This document shows, piece by piece, positions 1 through 5,613 of a stretch of 5,613 nt of DNA. Origin of the DNA: Omnitrophica WOR_2 bacterium GWA2_47_8 (GTDB lineage: Bacteria > Omnitrophota > Gorgyraeia > Zapsychrales > GWA2-47-8); NCBI GenBank assembly GCA_001805375.1, contig MHFY01000059.1, forward strand, positions 1,080-6,692. The letters run 5' to 3'. The notes beneath the pieces are model-generated. The model was not told the DNA's origin. It did no database searches and was given only the letters and a program-made list of their open reading frames with translations. Both the position numbers and the translations under genes were made by a program. How positions within the stretch are numbered: the first letter of the stretch is position 1; each line of letters opens with the position of its first letter.

Positions 1-1113
1 CAGGTTAATATTGCCCGGCAATCTGAGAATGAAACGGTCCTGAGCAATATTAAACGGAAAAATATCAGTTCCGAGGCATTTACAAGGATCCAGCAGTCCT
101 TAGACGGGTCGCGGATCAATAATCAAATTGAGATCATCTACAGTTTGCCCGGAGAAACATTGGCCACCTTTTATGACGGATTAAAGAGCATCATGGACAG
201 GGTGGATCCGGAAAAGGGAGAGATACGGATGTATCCCTTGTTGCTGCTGCGCGGGTCAGAGATGTCAGAGCCGGATTATGTCGAGAAATTTCAGATCAAA
301 ACAGCCCTGCGAAGAAGCAGTATCAACAGCGGATTTCAATACATGGACAATGAGGGGAAAGAGATCTTTTCGCTTGAAGTAGATCAGGTTGTCATATCCA
401 ACAGCAGTTTTTCATTCAAGGATTTTATGAATGTCCGTGTTTTTCACTTTTTCCTCTGTATGTTCCAAACATACAAAATTTATTCTTATGTTTTAAGATA
501 CCTCAAAGAAAAGCATGCCTTAAACCCGATCGCGTTCCTGCAAAATGTTGTCGAGGAGATCTTAAAGATATCGCCTGCGGAATATCCTTCTTTAAAAGCC
601 ATGATCGATGGCTTTTTAACTGAGATCAATGATGAATTGTATTTTACCGATGATGTGTATGATGTCGAACATATCATTAAGGACCTGAGGAATAAACCGT
701 TCAAACGCTTGAATATTTATTACATCCTAAAACTGCTTTATTCGCCGGATATCAAAAATGATTTTTATAATTTTCTGATCGATAAGATATTGCAAAAATA
801 CATGACCAAGGAAGGGGCCAGGGGTGTGGTCAGTTACATGGACGCCTTTATCGTTGATTTTAACAATTATGAAGCTTCTAAGACCATGACGGTACTGGAC
901 CCCGCCTCAGAAGAAATGAAAACAGTAAGGCTCTTCGTGGGGGATATCGTCAACCAAACCTGGCACAAAGTAAAGAATGAAAAGATTTCCGTCTTGGATG
1001 CCTTGGACACCGTTTATGTCTTAACCTATCCGGGGTATCTTCATAAAGTGCTCTTATATAAGTCAGAGGTCACAGAGACGGCCGTTAAGCCATTGGTTTA
1101 TACGCTTCATTAA
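1..1113 (+). CDS. Radical SAM protein, C-terminal part (5' truncated by window edge)
   Basis: The frame is open from base 1 to a TAA at 1111-1113 and gives 370 residues, so the true start lies upstream; the TTG at 145 is an internal codon. Seen: near the N-terminal edge, ARQSENETVLSNIKR matches the 'xGxQS...vL..i.R' strand-helix of radical SAM barrels. At residues 44-53 EIIYSLPGET matches the 'D/E-x-IyGLPGET' motif, and around residues 74-88 IRMYPLLLLRGSEM matches the 'yPL.llrGT.l' strand late in the barrel. The remaining ~280 residues form an aromatic, helical C-terminal region of the kind seen in B12-binding-type radical SAM proteins (HpnJ/BchE-like architecture). The CxxxCxxC cluster motif and any cobalamin-binding domain would be upstream and cannot be checked. 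Family members do radical methylations, rearrangements or ring formations; the substrate here is unknown. It is separated from the downstream operon by 90 bp, so a joint role in glycan chemistry is only suggested by proximity. Confidence 0.85.
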   Translation, partial: QVNIARQSENETVLSNIKRKNISSEAFTRIQQSLDGSRINNQIEIIYSLPGETLATFYDGLKSIMDRVDPEKGEIRMYPLLLLRGSEMSEPDYVEKFQIKTALRRSSINSGFQYMDNEGKEIFSLEVDQVVISNSSFSFKDFMNVRVFHFFLCMFQTYKIYSYVLRYLKEKHALNPIAFLQNVVEEILKISPAEYPSLKAMIDGFLTEINDELYFTDDVYDVEHIIKDLRNKPFKRLNIYYILKLLYSPDIKNDFYNFLIDKILQKYMTKEGARGVVSYMDAFIVDFNNYEASKTMTVLDPASEEMKTVRLFVGDIVNQTWHKVKNEKISVLDALDTVYVLTYPGYLHKVLLYKSEVTETAVKPLVYTLH

Positions 1114-1138
1114 GACGGCTTGTTGTAACTTTTATACG

Positions 1139-1168
1139 GCATCCGCGTATCGATCGATACCGGGATGC
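1139..1168. repeat. Interrupted inverted repeat in the intergenic gap (operator- or hairpin-like)
   Basis: Outer arms GCATCC (1139-1144) and GGATGC (1163-1168) flank a perfect 14-bp palindrome GTATCGATCGATAC (1147-1160), with two mismatched pairs between (G1145/G1162, C1146/C1161). As RNA this folds as a 6-bp stem, a 2x2 internal loop, a 5-bp stem and a GATC tetraloop. The following bases (TAATTGTATTTT) do not form an immediate U-run, so it is a poor intrinsic terminator. As DNA, its symmetry and position 36 bp before the SIS start codon would suit a dimeric regulator site. It sits in the only sizeable gap in the window. Function is inferred only. Confidence 0.5.
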
Positions 1169-1191
1169 TAATTGTATTTTAATTAAATAAC

Positions 1192-1197
1192 AGGAGG
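1192..1197 (+). promoter_or_regulatory. Strong Shine-Dalgarno site for the SIS-domain gene
   Basis: A full AGGAGG lies 6 nt before the ATG at 1204 and fixes that start. It is the best ribosome binding site in the window and is preceded by an AT-rich run (1169-1190), consistent with the first gene of an operon. I could not identify a convincing -35/-10 pair in the gap. Confidence 0.8.
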
Positions 1198-1203
1198 CAG
1201 AAA

Positions 1204-1809
1204 ATGCCACAAACGACGTTAAAAGAGCCCAAACTGGAAAAAAAATTAAATTTAAGAGAATACTTTGATGATTTCAGCGACGCGTTAAAACAATGCCTGG
1301 CCAATGAGGCCAATCAAAAGGCTCTGCAGGATGCCGCCTTAATGGTCAAACAGACCAAACCGAATAAGACAAAAGTGATCTTGATCGGCAACGGCGGTTC
1401 AGCCGCGATCGCCGAGCACATGGCGATCGACCTGACGAAGAACGCCAAATTAAGGGCCATGACGTTAAGCGGTTCTCCGCAGTTAACGACGTTCGCGAAC
1501 GATTACGGTTATGAATATGTTTACAGCAAGGCCATGGAGGCGTATGCCGATAAAGGCGACGTATTAATTGCGATAAGCAGCGGCGGGACATCCCCGAATA
1601 TCTTGAACGCGGTAGAAGTGGCCAAGCGTTTCGGCTGCAAGGTCATCACGCTTTCCGCTTTTGAAGAAGATAATCCGTTAAGGGCAAAGGGCGACATTAA
1701 CCTTTATGTCCCCACCAAGGCGTACGGATACGCGGAGATCATTCACAATCTGCTGATCCATTATATCAATGACGCGGTCATCGGCAGCGCGGTCTATAAA
1801 TTCCGCTGA
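1204..1809 (+). CDS. SIS-domain protein, GmhA-like phosphosugar isomerase relative
   Basis: This 201-residue protein has the size and fold of phosphoheptose isomerase (GmhA, sedoheptulose 7-phosphate to D-glycero-D-manno-heptose 7-phosphate), a cytoplasmic tetramer in the family. Seen: a helical N-terminus (about 15-50), the phosphate-binding loop GNGGSA (62-67), AEHMAIDLTK (70-79), an ANDYGYEYVYSK segment (98-109) matching the GmhA 'GNDxG' region, the second phosphate loop SSGGTSPN (125-132), and the C-terminal helix GYAEIIHNLLIH (175-186). By my hand alignment with E. coli GmhA, metal ligand His61 is kept (H72), but Glu65 becomes D76, Gln172 becomes H181 and catalytic His180 becomes N189. 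The fold assignment is firm, but true heptose isomerase activity is doubtful; an aldose-ketose isomerase or phosphosugar-binding role on another sugar is more likely. It is probably the first gene of the operon, 19 bp ahead of the oxidoreductase. Confidence 0.9.
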   Translation: MPQTTLKEPKLEKKLNLREYFDDFSDALKQCLANEANQKALQDAALMVKQTKPNKTKVILIGNGGSAAIAEHMAIDLTKNAKLRAMTLSGSPQLTTFANDYGYEYVYSKAMEAYADKGDVLIAISSGGTSPNILNAVEVAKRFGCKVITLSAFEEDNPLRAKGDINLYVPTKAYGYAEIIHNLLIHYINDAVIGSAVYKFR

Positions 1810-1828
1810 TAACGATTAGAGGGGAAGA

Positions 1829-2857
1829 ATGAATTTTGGGATTTTAGGTTTTGGAAAAATGGGAAAGATACGGTATGAAACATTACAGGAGAATCCCGAG
1901 TTCTCTGTCCGTAAGGTCTATGATCCGGTCGAACAGGGGATCCCGACGGATGTGAAACGCGTCAGCGATTACCGGGAGATCTTAGAGGATAAAGATATCC
2001 AGGCCATTTTTGTCTGTTCACCGAATTATCTCAACTGTAAATACGTCATAGAATCTTTAAAAGCGGGAAAGCATGTCTTCTGCGAGAAACCGCCGGGTAT
2101 TTCTGTCGCGGAACTGCAGACCATGATGGAGTTGGAGCAACAAAATCCGCATTTGAAGCTCATGTTCGGATTTAACCACCGTCATCACGAAAGCATGCTG
2201 CACGCGAAAAAGCTCATTGATTCCGGCCTCTATGGAAAGATCCTCTGGCTGCGCGGCCGGTACGGGAAAAGCGTGGATGAAAAGTTCTTTTCCAATTGGC
2301 GTTCAAAAAAGGAATTTGCCGGCGGGGGGATCTTATTGGATCAGGGCATTCACATGCTGGATCTTTTCTTGATGTTTTGCAGCGATTTTCAAGAGGTTCA
2401 AGCCTATGTTTCCAATCTTTATTGGGACTTAGATATCGAAGACAATGTCTTCGCGATCTTGCGGAACAGCGAAGGACAGGTGGCCTCGCTTCATTCCACA
2501 ATGACGCAGTGGCGCCATTTGTTCTCTTTGGAGATTTTCCTGGAGAAAGGCTACATCACGATCAACGGTTTAAAAACCAGCTCCAACGCCTACGGCGATG
2601 AAGAGATGACCATTGCCAGGAACCGCACTGCCCCGCCCGCCGCGATCTGGACCGATGAAGAGAATATCGTTTTCCATACGGATTTTTCCTGGAAACGCGA
2701 ATTAGATATGTTCATTGACTGCATCAAGAATGACCGTCCCGTCCCCACCGGGAATACTCAAGACGCTTTAAAATTGATGAAACTCATAGAAGAAATTTAT
2801 ACGTCCACCCGCCGAAGCGCCCCCAGAGAGCAAAGTGGATCAAGGGGTCTGCGCTAA
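1829..2857 (+). CDS. Gfo/Idh/MocA family NAD(P)-dependent sugar oxidoreductase
   Basis: The 342-residue protein has the normal length for the family, which oxidises or reduces sugar and cyclitol hydroxyls, often on nucleotide sugars. Seen: an N-terminal Rossmann fold starting directly at the start codon with GFGKMG (7-12, GxGxxG); SPNYLN (64-69) in the usual 'tPn..H' place; the diagnostic EKP at 86-88 carrying the catalytic lysine; NHRHH (116-120); and the substrate-domain signature GGGILLDQGIHMLDL (165-179), with D171 and H175 in the places of the family's active-site Asp and His. The start is supported by GAGGGG at 1819-1824, four bases before the ATG. The last 17 or so residues are basic and polar and look like an unstructured tail. 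In this operon it would plausibly make a keto sugar for the aminotransferase two genes downstream; that role is inferred. The substrate cannot be read from sequence. Confidence 0.93.
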   Translation: MNFGILGFGKMGKIRYETLQENPEFSVRKVYDPVEQGIPTDVKRVSDYREILEDKDIQAIFVCSPNYLNCKYVIESLKAGKHVFCEKPPGISVAELQTMMELEQQNPHLKLMFGFNHRHHESMLHAKKLIDSGLYGKILWLRGRYGKSVDEKFFSNWRSKKEFAGGGILLDQGIHMLDLFLMFCSDFQEVQAYVSNLYWDLDIEDNVFAILRNSEGQVASLHSTMTQWRHLFSLEIFLEKGYITINGLKTSSNAYGDEEMTIARNRTAPPAAIWTDEENIVFHTDFSWKRELDMFIDCIKNDRPVPTGNTQDALKLMKLIEEIYTSTRRSAPREQSGSRGLR

Positions 2858-2877
2858 AAAATTGTACGAGGTGAAAA

Positions 2878-4044
2878 ATGTCTAAAGTTATTTGTATGAT
2901 CCCCGCCCGTTTGGGCAGCAAGCGAGTTAAAAATAAGAATTTAAGGTTTCTGGATGGAAAGCCTTTGGTGGCGCACGCCATCGAAAAAGCCAAAGAGGCC
3001 GGTGTTTTCGATGAGATATATCTTAACTCGGAAGCGGACATTTTAGGCGAGGTCGCGCAGAATTACGGCATTAAATTTTATAAACGCCCGCTGAAATTCG
3101 CCGAGGACGCGGTCACCAACGACCTTTTCATGCAGGATTTTCTCGATAAAGTGCCTTGCGATATCGTCATTCAGATCAATACCACCTCGCCCTTGATCAC
3201 CGTCGAAGAAATAAGGGAATTTGTTAAGGCGATGAAAGATAACAATTACGATACCCTGCACGGGGTCAAGCAGGAGAGGATTGAAGGCATCTTAAAGGGC
3301 AAGACCCTTAATTTTGATCCGCTGAAGATCATGCCCAAGTCCCAGGACCTGGAACCGATCATGCTTTTTTCTTCCGGGATCATGGGTTGGAAGTCAAAGG
3401 TCCACGCCGAAAACATGAAAAAACTCGGCGCCGCCACCTACGGCGGAAAAGGGAAGACAGGTTATTTCCCCTTGAAAGGATTTTCAACCATCGATATCGA
3501 TGAGGAAGAAGATTTTCAGCTGGCGGAACTGGCGCTGGCTTTTCAGAAGGTCAAAAGTGAACAAAAGCCGGTTTATTATGAGGCTCAGGATGCCAAATTG
3601 CGGGCGGAGACGGATGTTTACAGCATCCTCACAAAAGACGGTGTGATAAGAAATGACCTGGAAAATGCGAATAAGCTGGTGGTGAGTATCGGTGAGATCA
3701 TCAAGGGCCAGGACAACACAAAGTCCTGGAGTAAGCGTGTTATCAATACGGAAAGCAACAGTGCGACACTGATCAGCCAGCTGCCCGGGGAGGGCAACCG
3801 CCTCCATCATCACAACGATTGGAATGAATGGTGGTATATCGTGGCCGGCCAATGGGAATTCACCATCGAGAAGAAAAAGATCCTGGTCAAAGAAGGCGAC
3901 GTGGTCTTTATCGAGAAGAACAAATGGCATAGGATCACCTGTGTCGGGAACAAGCCCGCCGTCCGTTTGGCGGTCAGCCGTGATAAGGTCGCTCATATTT
4001 ATAAAGAGGACACGGCGAACGCAAAACAAACCGTGAATGCGTAG
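2878..4044 (+). CDS. CMP-sugar (acylneuraminate-type) cytidylyltransferase fused to a C-terminal cupin
   Basis: The 388-residue protein has two parts. Residues 1-230 are a NeuA-like cytidylyltransferase (CMP-sialic acid synthetase family, which joins CTP to a 2-keto-3-deoxy sugar acid): IPARLGSKRVKNKN (8-21) is the CTP-binding signature, TTSPL (102-106) the conserved nucleotide-site loop, and FSTIDIDEEEDFQLAE (202-217) carries the Asp pair that binds Mg. Residues about 235-380 form a cupin barrel: HHHNDWNEWWYIVAG (310-324) fits HxH(x)4E, and GDVVFIEKNKWH (340-351) supplies the second motif, so a metal site of H310, H312, E317 and H351 is intact. Plain NeuA proteins are about 220-230 residues, so the cupin is an added domain, perhaps an isomerase, epimerase or sugar-binding module. 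The start is supported by GAGGTG four bases before the ATG. The nucleotide is taken to be CMP from family membership; the acceptor sugar is unknown. Confidence 0.9.
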   Translation: MSKVICMIPARLGSKRVKNKNLRFLDGKPLVAHAIEKAKEAGVFDEIYLNSEADILGEVAQNYGIKFYKRPLKFAEDAVTNDLFMQDFLDKVPCDIVIQINTTSPLITVEEIREFVKAMKDNNYDTLHGVKQERIEGILKGKTLNFDPLKIMPKSQDLEPIMLFSSGIMGWKSKVHAENMKKLGAATYGGKGKTGYFPLKGFSTIDIDEEEDFQLAELALAFQKVKSEQKPVYYEAQDAKLRAETDVYSILTKDGVIRNDLENANKLVVSIGEIIKGQDNTKSWSKRVINTESNSATLISQLPGEGNRLHHHNDWNEWWYIVAGQWEFTIEKKKILVKEGDVVFIEKNKWHRITCVGNKPAVRLAVSRDKVAHIYKEDTANAKQTVNA

Positions 4045-4050
4045 AAAATT

Positions 4051-5289
4051 ATGCACGACAGCAGTATATTCAATATCCGCATCGACTTTGAAAAAAGCAA
4101 AGGTTCTTATATTTTTGATAAGAATACCGGCCATGCCTACCTAGATTTTTTTGGCCTGTATGCTTCCTTGCCGCTTGGATATAACCACCCTATCTTCCAA
4201 ACCAAAGAATTTTTAGCTGAAAGCAGCCGCCTGGCCTCCATCAAGATCCCCAACTGCGAGATCATTTCCGATGAGGCCCAGTCGTTCCTGAAGGAATTCT
4301 CCGGCCATCCGTCCATGAAACACTTTAAATACTTCCATTTTTCCTGCACCGGCGCTCTGGCCATCGAAGCCGCCATTAAGATCGCCATTGATAAAAAATC
4401 GACATCCAAACCGTGCATCATAAGCCTTAAAGAAAGTTTCCATGGCATCAACAGCTACGGCGGTTTTGTCACCGACCGTTTTTACCCCGCGAGCCTGAGG
4501 TTGGAAGGCCTTCCGGATTTCGGCTGGCCCAAGATCCATAACCCGAAGATAGTTTACCGCAACGGAGAGATCGATAAGCAAAAGACGGATGAGAGCTTGG
4601 CGCAATTTTTAAAGGAATTTGAAGCCTGCATAAAGAAGTTCGGCGCGGAAAACATCCCGGCCTTTCTGGTGGAACCCATTCAAGCCACCTATGGGGACAG
4701 TTATTTCCCACAGGGATTTTTTACTAAAAGCCGGGAGCTGTGTGATAAATACAACATTTGCCTTATCTTTGATGAGATCCAGACCGGGTTCGGCGCTACG
4801 GGCAAGATGTGGTATTTCGAACATTTCGGCATCATTCCCGACATCGTGGCATTTGGAAAAAAGACGCAGGTCTCCGGGGTGATGGCCAAGGCAGCCTACG
4901 GCAAAACATTCGAAACACCGATCCGTTTAGAGGTCACCTGGGACGGCAGTTTGCTGGATATGGTGCGTTGTAAATATATTTTACAGGCTTATAAAAAATA
5001 CAATATTTTGGAAAATGCAATTGCCCGAGGGAAAGAGATCGTAAAAGGCTTAAAAGAACTTTCCGCTTTAAAAAATTTGAGGGCCACAGGGCTGTTGGTC
5101 GCGTTTGATTTTGAAAGCGCGGTTGAGCGGGATGATGTTTTTAAAACAGCGGTGCAGAAGAGACTGATCTGCAATAAAACCCGCGATCGATCGATACGGT
5201 TAAGGCCGAATTTGAACCTTAATGCCAAAGAAGCGCAGGAAGCGGTGAGCATTTTTCAGGACATCTACGCTCATCGGGGGGTGCGCTAA
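4051..5289 (+). CDS. Class III PLP-dependent aminotransferase, lysine 6-aminotransferase-like
   Basis: This 412-residue protein has the full class III (fold type I) length. It resembles L-lysine 6-aminotransferase (LAT) most: DFEKSKGSYIFD (12-23), YLDFFGLYASLPLGYNHP (30-47), GALAIEAAIK (101-110), FHG (130-132, ring stacking on PLP), FGWPKI (157-162), VEPIQ (207-211), IFDEIQTGFG (239-248, Asp241 to the pyridine N), AFGKKTQVSGVMA (267-279, Schiff-base Lys most likely K270), TWDGS (296-300) and SIRLRPNLNL (381-390). PLP-site residues look intact, so it should be active. From my memory of Mycobacterium LAT, Arg170 (lysine carboxylate) aligns with I133 and the Glu243 switch with T213, so lysine is unlikely as substrate. 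Placed right after a CMP-sugar synthetase, amination of a keto sugar is the better guess. The start is 6 bp past the upstream stop with no clear Shine-Dalgarno, suggesting translational coupling. Confidence 0.92.
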   Translation: MHDSSIFNIRIDFEKSKGSYIFDKNTGHAYLDFFGLYASLPLGYNHPIFQTKEFLAESSRLASIKIPNCEIISDEAQSFLKEFSGHPSMKHFKYFHFSCTGALAIEAAIKIAIDKKSTSKPCIISLKESFHGINSYGGFVTDRFYPASLRLEGLPDFGWPKIHNPKIVYRNGEIDKQKTDESLAQFLKEFEACIKKFGAENIPAFLVEPIQATYGDSYFPQGFFTKSRELCDKYNICLIFDEIQTGFGATGKMWYFEHFGIIPDIVAFGKKTQVSGVMAKAAYGKTFETPIRLEVTWDGSLLDMVRCKYILQAYKKYNILENAIARGKEIVKGLKELSALKNLRATGLLVAFDFESAVERDDVFKTAVQKRLICNKTRDRSIRLRPNLNLNAKEAQEAVSIFQDIYAHRGVR

Positions 5290-5291
5290 GC

Positions 5292-5613
5292 ATGATCTTC
5301 GACCATCATTCCAAATTATCCAATTACCGGCAGATCCCGCATATCGATCTGGTCGTTAATTTCTTGAAAAAGGAAAATTTGAAAGCCCTGCCCACCGGCG
5401 AGATAAAGATCAAGGGCGATGACTTATTCGTTAAGGTGATGGAGTATGAACCCAAGCCGGAGGCTGAAAATAAGTTTGAGGCGCATCGCAAATACGCGGA
5501 CATCCAGGTTTTGGTCGAAGGGACGGAAAAGATGCAGGTGACCTATAAAGAGGGACTGCGGGAAATAACGGCTTACGATAGCGACAATGACTATCAATTT
5601 TTTTCAAACAATG
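5292..5613 (+). CDS. YhcH/YjgK/YiaL family protein (NanQ anomerase family), 3' truncated by window edge
   Basis: An ORF begins at the ATG two bases after the preceding stop and stays open for 107 codons to the window end. The family is about 150 residues long, so about two thirds is present. Seen: an N-terminal MIFDHHSKLSNY, a GEIKIKGDDLFVKVMEYEPK stretch (37-56) matching the family's 'G...i.g..v...v.eY' strands, and the hallmark FEAHRKYADIQVLVEG (62-77). A G-rich GGGGTG about 8-9 nt upstream can serve as ribosome binding site. The family has a cupin-like beta fold with a metal site. E. coli YhcH (NanQ) is known as a sialic acid anomerase; other members (YiaL, EbgC-like) act in sugar catabolism. 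Beside a NeuA-like enzyme, a role in interconverting anomers of a sialic-acid-like sugar before CMP activation is plausible but inferred. Confidence 0.88.
   Translation, partial: MIFDHHSKLSNYRQIPHIDLVVNFLKKENLKALPTGEIKIKGDDLFVKVMEYEPKPEAENKFEAHRKYADIQVLVEGTEKMQVTYKEGLREITAYDSDNDYQFFSNN

Noticed and set aside
145..147. TTG as the start of the radical SAM gene
   Set aside because: The frame is open back to base 1 and the upstream residues match radical SAM barrel sequence; the TTG encodes Leu of the conserved SLPGET motif.
1120..1138. TTGTTG and TATACG as a possible promoter
   Set aside because: The spacing between the two boxes is only about 7 bp, far too short for a sigma-70 promoter, and no better pair with 16-18 bp spacing was found in the gap.
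1163..1183. Right arm of the dyad plus TAATTGTATTTT as an intrinsic terminator
   Set aside because: The T-rich stretch is not contiguous and starts several bases beyond the stem, and the stem has a 2x2 internal loop; evidence is too weak for a terminator call.
2296..2601. A 101-codon + strand frame inside the oxidoreductase gene
   Set aside because: It is out of frame within the Gfo/Idh/MocA substrate domain, has no ribosome binding site I can see, and its protein is low in recognisable structure.
3484..4134. A 216-codon open frame on the minus strand opposite the cupin domain
   Set aside because: It lies wholly antisense to a gene with clear domain motifs and runs across its stop into the next gene; the translation shows no recognisable motif, and the frame looks like a by-product of codon bias on the + strand.
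5186..5197. ATCGATCGATAC, a second copy of the core of the intergenic palindrome (1149-1160)
   Set aside because: It falls in conserved coding sequence of the aminotransferase (Asp-Arg-Ser-Ile codons before the RLRP motif), lacks the outer arms and is a simple CGAT repeat, so chance is the best explanation.

Overview
The window is a bacterial fragment of intermediate base composition (roughly mid-40s to 50 % GC by eye). All recognisable genes lie on the + strand and are tightly packed. The gene content points to synthesis of a surface-exposed sugar (LPS, O-antigen, capsule or flagellin glycan), most likely in an uncultured or little-studied diderm bacterium. Nothing in the sequence fixes the phylum. 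No tRNA, rRNA, CRISPR array or insertion sequence is visible.

Layout: (1) 1-1113 is the C-terminal part of a radical SAM enzyme whose start and iron-sulfur cluster motif lie upstream of the window. (2) 1114-1203 is the only real intergenic gap (90 bp); it holds a strong dyad-symmetric element at 1139-1168 and an AT-rich stretch before a good ribosome binding site. (3) 1204 to the end is a compact gene run with gaps of 19, 20, 6 and 2 bp, almost certainly one operon: a SIS-domain (GmhA-like) sugar-phosphate isomerase relative, a Gfo/Idh/MocA NAD(P)-dependent oxidoreductase, a CMP-sugar synthetase (NeuA-like) fused to a C-terminal cupin, a class III PLP aminotransferase most like lysine 6-aminotransferase, and the first two thirds of a YhcH/YjgK/YiaL-family protein (NanQ sialic acid anomerase family).

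Taken together, the genes read as a biosynthetic module: isomerise a phosphosugar (SIS), oxidise a hydroxyl to a ketone (Gfo/Idh), transaminate it (class III aminotransferase), adjust the anomer (YhcH-like) and activate the acid sugar with CMP (NeuA-like). That is an inference from families, not a known pathway. The set differs from textbook sialic, legionaminic, pseudaminic and Kdo routes. The aminotransferase is not of the usual DegT/DnrJ sugar type and seems to have lost the residues lysine aminotransferase uses to bind lysine. The SIS protein has substitutions at GmhA catalytic positions. The cytidylyltransferase carries a cupin. No NeuB-type synthase is seen here; it would be expected just outside the window if the product is a nonulosonic acid.
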